Below are positions 1-10,948 of a stretch of DNA of 64,000 nucleotides, piece after piece. The stretch spans positions 747,450 through 811,449 of the forward strand of contig VXAA01002999.1 in assembly GCA_013399115.1 (NCBI GenBank), read 5' to 3'. The DNA is from Anseranas semipalmata (taxonomy: Eukaryota; Chordata; Aves; Anseriformes; Anseranatidae). The notes under the pieces are model-generated. The model saw only the letters and a program-made list of their open reading frames with translations, was not told the origin of the DNA and made no database searches. The position numbers and the translations under genes were made by a program. Numbering within the stretch: the first letter of the stretch is position 1; every line of letters begins with the position of its first letter.

Positions 1-138
1 GGGCTCTGTGTGAGCACTGCTCTGCAACAACTAAAACGTCGGTGTGTTATCAAAGTTATTTTTCTCCTAAATCCAAAACATGGCACCATACCAACCACTA
101 GGAAGAAAATGAACTCTATCCCAGCCAAAAACAGGACA
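1..138 (+). mobile_element. Endogenous retrovirus LTR, 3' end fragment
   Basis: The first 138 bases resemble the R-U5 end of an old avian LTR. They contain CTGCAACAACTAAAAC, then GTGTGTTATCAA, CCTAAATCCAAAACA and CTCTATCCCAGCC, and end in CAGGACA, the usual CA terminus of such LTRs. The sequence changes to CR1 immediately afterwards. The element is cut by the left edge of the window, so only its final part is seen and no retroviral gene is present. The family assignment (ERVL- or ERVK-like) is uncertain and rests on recalled similarity to common bird LTR ends. Confidence 0.45.
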
Positions 139-1770
139 TCCACCACCGTGCACCACTGTGAAGATCCTGGTTCCATCTTCCTGATAACCACCTTGTAGGT
201 ACTGGAAGCTGCTATGAGGTCGCCCTCGAAGCCTTCTCTTCTCTAAGCTGAACAAAGCCTCAGTTCCCCCAGAATCTACTGGTACCTCATGTTGTCCAGA
301 TCCTTGGCCATCTTGCTGGCTTTCCATTGAACTTGTTTCAGTTTATCAACGCTCTTTGTGTACTGGGAGGCCCAACACTGGATGCAATATTTTAGATGCT
401 TCTACTCATTCTGAATAATCCCTTTCCTTGATCCTGGTCCCTTGAATGGGCTATGCTCCTGTTAATACAACTCAGGATGCTGTTGGCCTTCTTCACTACA
501 AAGGCATGCTTCTGGCTCATGTTCAGTTTGCTGTCTGCCAAGACATCCAGGTCTTTTCAGCAGAGCTGCTCTCCAGCCAGGTAGTCAGTCCCTATCCTGT
601 GCTATGGGCTTGTTCCTTTCCAGGTGCAGGACTCTGCATGTGTACTTGCTGAATTTCATGAGGTTGTTCTTGGCCCGTTCCTCCAGCCCATCTAGGTCCC
701 TTTGGATGACAGCCCTGCTCTCAAGTTTATCAATGAATTTGGTGTTATCTGCAAACTTGACGGTGTGTAGTCTGTTGCGTCCACTTGGCCATTGATTAAG
801 ATGTTAAACAGAACGGGTTCGACGATCAATCTTTGTGATACTCCACTTGTTGTACTGGCTTCATGGTGGAGTAAGTCCCATGAAACGTTTACTCTCTGGG
901 CCTGATCATCCAATCAGCCTTTTACCCAACTCATTGCCCATCTGTAGAGGCAGACCATAACATCCTAACTTGCAGTGAGACAGAAAGACTTGAGATAAAT
1001 GACATCCACTGCTCTCTCCTCATCAACAAAACTAGTCCTTTTATTACAGAAGGCAATCAGGTTGGTCAGGAATTGACCTGGCCTTGGCAAACCTATGCTG
1101 ACTGTTCCCAGTTGTCACCTTCTCCTCCATGTGTCCATAAAGGTGCATTCCAAGGGGACTAACTGTGTGACTTTCACAGGAACTGAAGAGAAGCTGACTG
1201 GCCTGTAGTTCCCACATTTGGTTCCCTGCAGTCACTGGGAATGTTTCTTCCTCTGTGACTTTTCATAGATGAAGAGTGGTCAGTTATCTCATTCTCCATG
1301 GATTTATATGGGCTGAGATCTTGCAAGTTGTCCCTGAATCAGGCTGCATCTACCACTGGTAGATCTTGAACACCTTCGCTAAATACAGAGGCCTGTGAGA
1401 CCTCTGAAACAGAGAGAATGTGAGACTGAAACAGAAGGGGTATTGAGTACTGCAGCCTAATCTGTGTCTGCTGGCACTAGATCACCTGCCTAGTTCAGCA
1501 ACAGACATATTTTCCCTGTTTGACCTTTGATTATTATTGTAGCAGTGGAAGCTCTCTTTGTTGCCCTTGACATTCCTTGCAAGTCTGAACTCCCATTGAA
1601 CTTTGGTTAACCTGAAATGGTTCTTAAATGCCCATGCAGTGTTTCTAAATTCCTCATTGGTCACTTTGACCCTGTTTCCACCTCATACATACTGCCTTTT
1701 TGCATTGGAGCTCCACCATGAGCCCCCAGCTTAGCCAAGCCAGCCTCTTAAAGCATGTGGTTGTCTTCTT
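139..1770 (-). mobile_element. CR1 LINE, degraded, ORF2 linker to near 3' end
   Basis: Read on the minus strand this is CR1 ORF2. From right to left come the linker after the endonuclease (about 1770-1480, with ARNVKGNKESFHCY), the reverse transcriptase core (about 1250-690) and the C-terminal region (about 690-140). The conserved GVPQG...GPVLFNI block is readable at about 800-850 as GVSQRLIVEPVLFNI. The catalytic FADD box at 743-754 reads FADN in a different frame, so the copy has both a frameshift and a changed second aspartate. Several stops are present. The element lacks the 3' terminal octamers because it meets LTR sequence at 138. It lies antisense to SEMA5A. It is a dead copy, 5' truncated as most CR1 copies are. 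Confidence 0.9.
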
Positions 1771-4700
1771 GAGTGTTAGGATGGACTGCTGAGGAATAGT
1801 TGGAACAAAGTGAAGAACATTTGGAGGATGTTGTCTATAAAATTAAAAAAATGAAAATGACGTATTTAATAACTTATCTGATTGTTTTTATTTTGTTTGA
1901 ATTCAGTTTTTTTTCCATTAGTGTTGCACTTTAAAACAAATTACAAATAGTTTGTAGCTAGGAGGATGTAGGGATTTGGATGTATTATATTACCAGTTGC
2001 ATTCTTCCTGTTTCACTAAGAAAGTGCATATGTATTTTTTATGTTTGTTTCAATGAATTAGGATTTATTGAATTTTAATGGAAAAAAAGATTTGTTTCCA
2101 TTCTTTTTATAAGGTTAGGGAAAATAATGTGTTTTGTACAGAAAGTGTTTTTGTTGTTTTGGCATTTTAATGGTTTGATAAGAGAATGGTGTCAGCTGTC
2201 CTTTTCTCCAATATATTGGAGAGTGAACTAAATTGGTCATATTTTTACATGGGAACTGCAAACCATCGGTCTATTGTGAAGGAGGGACTTTTATCTCATT
2301 CATTGATGGACTAAGTAGTATGATTTAGTCTGATGAAATATCTGGTTTTCTTAGTGTTCATGTAGTGTATGTGTAATTTAGATTTAAAAATAAAATGATA
2401 TTTTTATCATAACATACACAAAGTTGTAAATTAAAGAAGCACAGCTAAAATTCCAGCACTTAACTGCTTGATTTCACAAACTAAAAGATCGTTTCATGTA
2501 CATTTTTTGTGTATGCAACTGTAAAAGCAAATAATTTAGACTCATTACCAAAGCCACATGCTAGAAGTTGAGTAAAAATGCATTGGTCTGAGTTGATTCT
2601 GTCCATAAATTTCAGCCAACAAATAGGAGAGTAGCTTGAATTTAGCTTGTTCCTGCCTTTCATTCCTGACTGTTATTCTTCTCTATCATATTTAATTTCT
2701 AGTGATGTCCTTCTAAGTTATTTGTGCTAAGGCTTGTTGGGGACAAAGACCCCCTCCATCTTCTTGTTTCACTGGCATCTTCTGATGTAGCCGTAGACAG
2801 TGTCACTGTTAGTGTGCTGAATAATTCCATTTTGCTGTAAATAAATGTGGGAAACGCACCTATGTAGAAACATTTATTTTCAGATTGTTTATGTGAGATT
2901 TGGTAAGATTTTCAATGCCAGACTCCATCTTGACCTTTGTTGTAAAAATATTAATTGGTACATATCCATGACATATCTTAGCTTTTATGAACTGACATAT
3001 CTTGAAAAAGTTTTCATTCACTTGAAATATTCTGATAAGCTGTGGCTCATACTCACCAAAATAATCCATAGGGAATCATCAGTAAATCTTTGAAAGCACA
3101 TGTAGAAATGTATGTTCAATGCATTATACAGTATATGACAGCTAGGTAACATAACTAGTGTGGGCATGCAGCAGTTTACTAGTAATTGCAGGGTTGCTAG
3201 TTTAGCAAAACAGAAGATGAGAGAACAAGGGAAAAAGTGAGAGAGGTTTCTTTTGAAGCTGTATATTAGGTATGGAGTATCTAATAAGAAAAAGATGTGT
3301 GTGAGAAGAACTGCTCTGTGAACGAATCCTATAGTAGGAGTTAGCAGGACTGAACCCGCCCTCTTCCTGTTTTCCGTATTCTTCCTGCAGCATTTACTGA
3401 CTTCATGAATGCATATCAGAAAATGCTCTCTGTATCTGCTGACATTATTAGTGCTGCTGGTCCAATACAGCATCCTGAAATCAATTCTTAACCACTAGGA
3501 AATCTTTCATTTGAGTGCTATATTGGTACCCTATTCTGTAAAGTCATCTTATAATAATATTGGATCCACCAGAGCTAAATGCTGTGTGGGATGCTGAACA
3601 TCAGCCAAGGCTCAGCACCCTTGTTGTTGAGCAGTAGGTACTTGAACGATTGTGAACTCCAGTTCTTTACTAACTCCACTAACTTTACAGAGATATCAAC
3701 TCTTTTGCTTTGCTTCTACCTGACTGAAGCCATTTTTTGTACTTTTGGTATGCCAAAATAGCAATATGCATATTTGATTTGTCTTCCCTTGAGAGGCATG
3801 GTAGATGGAGTATAAACTATTAGATAAAACTAATGGAGCAAGAATCTGCTGTAGTGTATGGATGAACAGCTGCAGAAATACTAATAAAAAGAAAAATTAG
3901 TCCCCAAGAATTGTCATGGTGAAATATGAGAAGGGACCATATCTCTTGCAAGAGCTTGCTTTCCTTTTGCACTGCCCATCAAAAAACACTTACTTAGGGG
4001 ATGGTCCTGTCAAGCTACCTTCTGTGGAAAGGCATATACTATTTCTATCACAGATTTTCTTAGCTAAATATTTCTAGCTGAAAGTCTGTGATATATCTTC
4101 TGATATAAAACGGCAAGAATTCCACACATCAGTTGAGAACCTCTACTCAAATATGTAATTTGCCAGTCAAGGAGGAAAGGAAAGAGAACTTGCATATACA
4201 CATGCAAACAATTCTTGTCATGACCCCAAACCCTCTCCCATTACATTTGTTTCTCATACATAGTAGTAATAGTCTAATTTGTTTATCTGAATAATTAATG
4301 TTACGAATGCATAATGTACCTTTTCTTCCTCCCAGAAACTTTAATAAATAAGAAAGTCCATTCTAAAATTGTCTTTCAACTCTAAAATCCATTGCCCTAG
4401 GGCTTTCCTAGACTAGAAGAAGGCATTTTGTGTTTTACTTGGAAGCTGGAAATTGCCTTTTCTTATTATTTAAAGTTGTTCAGGGCTGTTACAGTGATCA
4501 GATTTATATAAAAGCAGACCTCTAAATAATAACAGGGATGGATTGACAGGATCGGCCCAGTAGCGTGCAGATGAGTGTGCTATGCAGTTGGGAGTAAGTG
4601 TGGTGGTGCGTAGTCCCTCTTAAGTCCCTTTCTCTTTAAGGAGGAGTCTGCCTCTAGGTGTGCAAACGTGTGCTAATCTGAAATTAATTTTGTTTTTCTC

Positions 4701-7700
4701 AGTTCTGCCTGCATATGTTACATGTATGTGCTGAAGATTCATCAGCTATGCTAGCATAAATCCCATAAAGACATTAGAGGCAAGAGGTTGCAAATCCTGT
4801 GCAACGTGTAGGTTTGGGTGCAAGGAAATAAAATGCAGGTGACACAATGGACATACAGAGATCCAGAGTGCAAAATTATTGGTCTGTTTATGTATGTTTA
4901 CAATGTGTAAATAAGTATACTTATGTTTGAAATAACTTAAAAGTTTTGACAGAAAAAGGACTAAAATAAGCCGATCCTTAAAGATCGAGCCTTACAGTTT
5001 TTATTTTATTAAATTTTATCTGGATATGCTTTCATGTACACATAGGTATGAAATATTAACTTTGTAAAGCATATTAAGGTTTATTAAAGGCCAACTTTTT
5101 CTTTTTATTTTCTTGGAAAAACATGCCTTCTTAATATAGTAAACGGGTGTGTTTAACCTAGATAGTTAGAGATGGCTGTGGAAACCAAATTTCCTGTGGG
5201 TAGGTACGTTGAGGAGTAAACCATAGGCAAATAGTTTTTAGAAAAATAAAATGCCCGTGAAAATCAATGACTGTTTATTAAAGTTTAACTATTCACATAC
5301 AAGACCAAAGTAAACCGGTTGAGTAGACTAAAGCTTGTCGAAATATTTCCATAGGTTTCAAAGCACATAGCCACGTACTCTAGAGGAAACTGTGGTAGAT
5401 GGAGGTGATATTTTGTTACAGATTTAAAAAAAAAAGACCAAAAAAACCTGTAAAAATAGTTATAGTGGCACCTTGTTGCATTCCCCCCCCACCCCAGTTT
5501 GCGGAACTTTGAAACTGTCCGACCTGCCAAAATTCACACACTCAGCTGGAGACTTATGCTGTCGACAGACCCCTGCCATTAGGTAGACCTGAAGGGACCA
5601 TCCCGACTGCTTGGCCATGTCTTTTCTCTCGGGTTGCAATCCTTGCCTGTCTGTCTACAGTGCCATCCTCTTGTTTTATTTCAGGCAAACTTAGCATATC
5701 TTATTTTGCATAAACTGGACTACAGTCCTTGACCCAAGACTCCTCCGCCGATGGATCAGGGGGTGTGGTGACCTATCCCATTGGTGTGGCTGGACCTGGA
5801 GGAATACTTACATTTACAGCTTCACACAGCCATCTCTCTTTTCATACTCACGCATGCATATATGTAGTGTGGCACTGGCTAGCTGATGGATTAGTGACAT
5901 ATTTTAACAATTTTGGAGTGTAGGGCCTTGTTGATATTAGGAAAAGAGGGTAAGAGTAAGCTGGAAAAAAATAACCCAACACCAGTTTCAGGTTTGAAGT
6001 TATACATGTTGGATGTCCTGCCATTCACCTGCGTAATGTCTAGTTTCTTAGGCTATTTTATAGGAATCAAATGCAGTTGTGAACTTGACTTAATTGATGT
6101 TCAGAGTATAGCTGAGATCATCTGCTCTAGGGTAAATCTCATTCTTTTATGCTCCTATAAATTAGTCAGAATTTAAGATTGTGCTGTCTCAGCAAAAAAA
6201 AAAAAATCAGTTGACAATTTTAGAAGCTGTGTTTAGTGATATTTTAAATACATGCTGTGCTGTAAAGAGCTTATCTGTTAAAAAAACATGCTTAAAAATA
6301 ACATGTCTCAGTCCATAAAAGAAATGAAAGTAAACCCTTCATTTCTACTTGAGGTTAACCAGAAAAGAAAAGTAGCATAGTTATTTTTTGATTTCTTCGT
6401 TCGGGAGTCCTAAGAAATATATTTTCTTAACCTTATTGTCTAACCACCACAGAATTCCCTCACTTGGTGTTTGTCAAAGTAATATAGATTCAGTACATCT
6501 TTGCTCCTTTTATCATGTGGTTTGTGTATGGAGTGCATGCACTTAACGTGTGCCAAGAGGAAATAACTTGTGGGCTGAATAAAAAAAGATACATGCTGTA
6601 TGAACTTGTTTTTGTTTGCACTCTCTTCTCTTTCCCCTAATCTTGTTGCAAGCTACTGTTTAAACTAATAATAGTCTACTAAGCTGCTCAGTTTTTATTG
6701 CTCTTTTCTTCTCTTTCCACTGGCATTCAAAAATACACTTTAAAGACCTCCTGCCAGCTTCAGCAGTGGGATTGAGGTGTATTGCTTTCCATCCTCTATC
6801 CTCTTTTAGGTTTTTCTTTAAATAAAGATGATTCATCAGTGAAGAAGAGTTGATTGCTAGTTGATATTACAAACTTGGTTTGTCGAGATGATAGGACTAT
6901 GAGATTGCTTGCGCTACCCTTTCAAGAACCAGTCCCTTTTAAGGAGGAAAATAATTATAATTCCTTCTCCAAATGTATGTATATATATTTTTAATAGAAT
7001 CAGGTCTGCCTTTATTTTTGTACAGGAGACCTAGCACCCACTAGGGAATGGCAACTTTCAACTCCTTACGGTTAATTCAAAAAATGATAACTTTGAAGAT
7101 TGAAGGGTACTATCACCTTACTATTTGCCTAAATCACCCTGTTATCCAATCCCATAAAGAAACAGGTTATGACAGCGACTGAAACTCTCAAAGCAAAGGA
7201 TTTGCATACCAGATACCAGATTTTTGGTAGAAGTGATTCTTTAAAGCAAGCATCAATTTACAATTCCTTCTCTTAAGCATCCAAGCCAAGTGCTGGACCG
7301 TCTTAGAATGTTAATAATTTAGTAAATTTCTGATAATTGGAAAACTGATTGGATTGGAAATGATTGGAAATGACTGTAGGGGATAGCAAGCTGCACATAC
7401 ACGTCCAGCTAGCCTTTCCATAGCCTTTCTATGGCTGATTTCCTCCCTGTTGTCCAAATATGGATGTTGGGAGCATGTGAAATTTTCTGGCCGTTAGCAA
7501 AGGAGCAGAGTGAGCAGCTCCTGTCAAATTCCACCATCTATACAAAGTGGGCAGATGGAATTAAAATCTGTGTTTTTTTTAATTTTTTTTTTTCCCTTCA
7601 AAGATATGTATTTTTAGTGGAGATAGGCATTTTTACATAAAGGTTGTAAAAGGTTCCAAATTGGAATATTGAAACACATCAGTGACCAAGAAATAAAGCT

Positions 7701-7956
7701 CCTAAGTAGCTGAAGTTCTATCGTTTTCTAGAAGTTTCAGTGTGTTTAAAAAGCTGATGAAACACAATATTGCTTAGATTTTTTTTCCGTTTTTTCTTTT
7801 TTTTTTTTTCCCACCATATAGTATTTTTTTCCATAAGACGGGATTTTTTTTTTTCCCATAAGATGTTTAAGGTATACTCTATCCCTTCTGTTGACAAGTT
7901 GTCAGCATGAATATTCTACTGATCTCATCACCTTGGAAAAGGCCTTAATGAAGCAT
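1771..7956 (+). other. SEMA5A: SEMA5A intron segment, no recognised element
   Basis: This is single-copy-looking AT-rich DNA. I recognise no exon, RNA gene or transposon. A 151-codon minus-strand frame at 3473-3018 has no recognisable protein features beyond chance hydrophobic runs. CpG dinucleotides are a little denser at 5300-5840. T-rich runs lie at 7570-7590 and 7780-7860. Confidence 0.7.
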
Positions 7957-9200
7957 ATCATAGACTCTGAGAATGTCTTGAGTTGGAAGCAACATTAAAC
8001 CCCCCTGCCATGGGCAGGGTTGCCGTTCACTAGATCAGATTGCCAAGGGTCCCATCCAACCTGGCCTTCCATACCTCCAGGGATGGGGCATCCACAGCTT
8101 CTCTGGGCAACCTGTTCCGGTGCCTCACCACCATCATTGTGAAGAATTTTTAGCTTCTAAACCTGCCCTCTTTTAGTTTAAAACTGTTCCCTCTTGTCCT
8201 ATAACTGTCTGTGTAAAAAGTCACTCTCCATCTTTTTTGTAAGCCCCCTTTAAGTACTGACAGTGAGGTCTCCCAAGAGCCTTCTTTTCTCCAGGCTGAA
8301 CATCCCCATCTCTCTCAGCCTGTCTTCATAGGAGAGGTGCTCCAGCCCCCTGATCATCTTTGTGGTTCACTCCAACAGGTCCACATCTTTCTTGTGCTGG
8401 GGGCCCCAGACCTGGATGCAGTACCTGTTCAGTTTCATCAGGTGGTCTCGAACCTGCTCTTTGCTTACCGTAGGAGGGACTTTGCTCCCCCAGCCCTCAT
8501 CTACAGGTTCAGGGACTTGGGAGACATGGGAAGCCTGACTGCCAGCAGAGACTGAGGAAAGGAACTTGAGTATCTCAGCCTTCTCCATGTCTGTTGTTAC
8601 CAGTTCTCCCTTGTCATTTATCAGAGGGGATACACTGTCCTTGGACGTTTTTTTTTTCCCTGACCAGTGTACCTATAAAATCCCTTCTTGTTATTCTTTG
8701 CATCCCTTGTCAAGTTCAGTTCCATCTGTGCCTTGTCTTTCCTGATCTCTTCCCTACACATTGGGATGGCATCCCTGTACTCTTCCCAGGCCACATGTCC
8801 CTGTTTCCACTGCCTGTGCATTTCCTTCTTACACCTCAGTTTGTCCAGCAGATCTTCACTCAGTCATGCTGGTTTCCTGCCTTCCCTGCCTGATTTCTTA
8901 CACATGGGGATGGAGACCTCTTGTGCTCTAAGAAAAGTGTCCTTAAAGAGTTGCCAGCTCTGATCAGTTCCTTTGTCCCTAAGGACAGTGTCCCAGGAGA
9001 TCTCATCCACTAGGTCTTTAAACAGCTGCAAGTTCACTCTTTGAAAGTCCAGGGTCCTGGCTTTGCTCTTTGCCAGGCCCATATTCCTCAAGATCAGGAA
9101 CTCAACCAGGGTGTGGTCACTGCAGCCCAGGCTGCCTCCAATCTTAACCTCTTTAATGAGGTCATCTGCATTGGCATCCATTGTTTCTAAATCACCTAGC
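7957..9200 (-). mobile_element. CR1 LINE lacking its reverse transcriptase domain
   Basis: Two CR1 parts lie head to tail on the minus strand. 9200-8433 encodes the end of the endonuclease and the following linker: GGSLGCSDHTLVEF, with the SDH catalytic motif, at about 9110-9150, then LDFQRVNLQLFKDL, ELNLTRDAKNNKKGFYRY and WGSKVPPTVSKEQVRDHL. 8428-7957 is the C-terminal end and 3' untranslated region, finishing at an eroded terminal octamer (ATCATAGACTCTGAGAAT). The roughly 1 kb reverse transcriptase region expected between them is missing. The junction, near 8425-8433, keeps one minus-strand frame open from 8588 to 8367. The copy is less eroded than the one at 139-1770. It is antisense to SEMA5A. 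Confidence 0.93.
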
Positions 9201-9997
9201 ACAGAGTAAACTGTGCTTTGCCAAAGAATTAGGTTATCAGCACATAATGTCCACTTTGGTTTGTGTGAATTTGGTTCTCTTCCCTCCTCAAGGCCTGCAT
9301 TGTATCATGTCTAGAGCTTCCTAGTGTTACTGAAGAAGAGCACATACATGACTGATTAGCGTAACACAGGTAAGGAGATGAGAGTTGACCTTTAACTTGC
9401 CTTGGTGTGACCCATTTGTGTCCACATCTTCACACAGCTCCTGGCTGCACAATCCTAACAGCCCTGCAGGATGCAGCGGTGCTGTTTGGGGTGGTGGACC
9501 TGCTGGCTCCACCGCTGGCAAGGGTGCCCATGCAGCCTGGCCTCTCAGAGCAGCAGCAGAAGTGTTTTTCTTGTCATGGAGAGCTTAGCTGTAGCTTTGA
9601 CAAGAAATGTCTTTAACTGATTTCTTCTCGGTTGCTTCTCCTGAAGTAATGTAGAGCACTAGTTCATGAAAGATGGTAGCAATTGCAGTTACTGGCCTTC
9701 TGCTCCTCTGCCACTCTGTGTTTTCATACTTGGTAGTGACCAAGTTTCTGGAAACATGAGTTTCAGTTTTCTTGCCTGGAAGTCCTTCCCTTCCAGGCTC
9801 AGAGTAGTGTTCTGACTGCTTTATGGGACCTGTCTTACACTTTAGGGCCCCTGCTGCCCTTACTGCTTGTCACCAAATGTAGCCTTCTGTTGGCTATTGC
9901 AGCAGCTGCGAGATCTGGGGAAATCCTGGCCTGCCCTGGGACCTTGCCTGCAGCTCCTCTATTCCAGGAATCCTAGTGGTACGGAGGGAAAACGTTT

Positions 9998-10090
9998 ATT
10001 TTTAATTTTCCTTTTTTTCTTTTTTTTTAAAAGAAGGAAAATTAAAAATTTAAATTTAAATTTAAAATTTAAATTTTAAAAATTAAAAAA
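9998..10090. repeat. Inverted repeat followed by AAATTT palindromic array
   Basis: ATTTTTAATTTTCCTT at 9998-10013 is the exact reverse complement of AAGGAAAATTAAAAAT at 10034-10049. The inner bases extend the stem with T/A pairs after one T-G pair, giving about 21 bp around a short loop. From about 10045 to 10077 follow AAATTT units, which are themselves palindromic, then an A run. Confidence 0.9.
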
Positions 10091-10621
10091 AAAAGCAAAA
10101 TTACTTTACATACCTAATTTCTTAAATAAAAATTCAGACATACTTTGTGTTTATTTGACAGAGCGGGTGGAAGAAGAGAAGCACAGTCAGCTTCAAAGTG
10201 ATTTTTTTCACATGCTTTCTTTCTTACCTCACTTCTATAGTACTGTTCTCTTGCTATTGACAGGATCGTAGGGTGCTGAATAGCAGCTGATTTTGTTTGC
10301 CTTGCTGAACATGGTAGATATTCATTTGTTACATGGCAATTTTTCACATTCAGGTGAGACCATACTTTGATTTGTCGTAGGCTTGTCTTTCCACTAATAG
10401 TGCTCACTTGAGGTTTTGTTATAATGGACAAAGGTTTTGTTTCTTNTGAGGGCTTTTTTGTTGTTGCTGTTGTTGCATAGGGGGTGGGGTTTGTGTTCCA
10501 GTTCGAAGTCCTAGCTCCAAGGTCTTAAGAAGATTAGCATCAGGCTTTGTCCCCTTTGCCCTTTGTGTTACAATATGACTTGTTGCTCTTTGGTTGTTTT
10601 TTTGTTTTTTTTGTTTTTTTT

Positions 10622-10645
10622 TTTTTTTTCCCCTGCATAAAGTAT
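10622..10645 (+). repeat. Sequence at left edge of N gap, duplicated at 10939-10962
   Basis: TTTTTTTTCCCCTGCATAAAGTAT runs up to the gap and recurs exactly 317 bases further on, also after a T run. Confidence 0.95.
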
Positions 10646-10663
10646 NNNNNNNNNNNNNNNNNN
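10646..10663. other. Assembly gap (18 N)
   Basis: Eighteen Ns inside a T-rich segment. Single Ns at 10446 and 10870 flank this low-quality zone. Confidence 0.99.
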
Positions 10664-10814
10664 TTGTTTCTTCTAGGCTAAGAAACAGCTCTTCTCTACC
10701 ATTTCTGAGGATTAGGAGATTATTTCACAACTAGCTCTACAGTACAGTGATTGAAGTACTTTGAAGTACTTCATAATAATGACAAATACCTGGAATTTGA
10801 CAGTGCCCTTTAGC

Positions 10815-10815
10815 A

Positions 10816-10846
<31 letters not shown>

Positions 10847-10850
10847 TTTT
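10815..10850. repeat. (AT)12 microsatellite with T run
   Basis: Twelve AT units at 10815-10838 pass directly into a run of T up to 10850. Confidence 0.97.
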
Positions 10851-10910
10851 ACAAAGAGAATTGCTATTCNGATAAAACATCAGAAGCACAGCAGGAAAAA
10901 TAATTTTCAG

Positions 10911-10948
10911 TTTTTTTTTTTTTTTGTTTGTTTGTTTGTTTTTTTTCC
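10911..10948. repeat. T-rich tract with TTTG units
   Basis: A T run is followed by four TTTG units and another T run, just before the duplicated CCCCTGCATAAAGTAT. Confidence 0.95.

Noticed and set aside
3018..3473. 151-codon minus-strand frame with hydrophobic runs
   Set aside because: No signal peptide-like start in context, no family motif and low-complexity composition expected from AT-rich DNA. No splice or promoter support.
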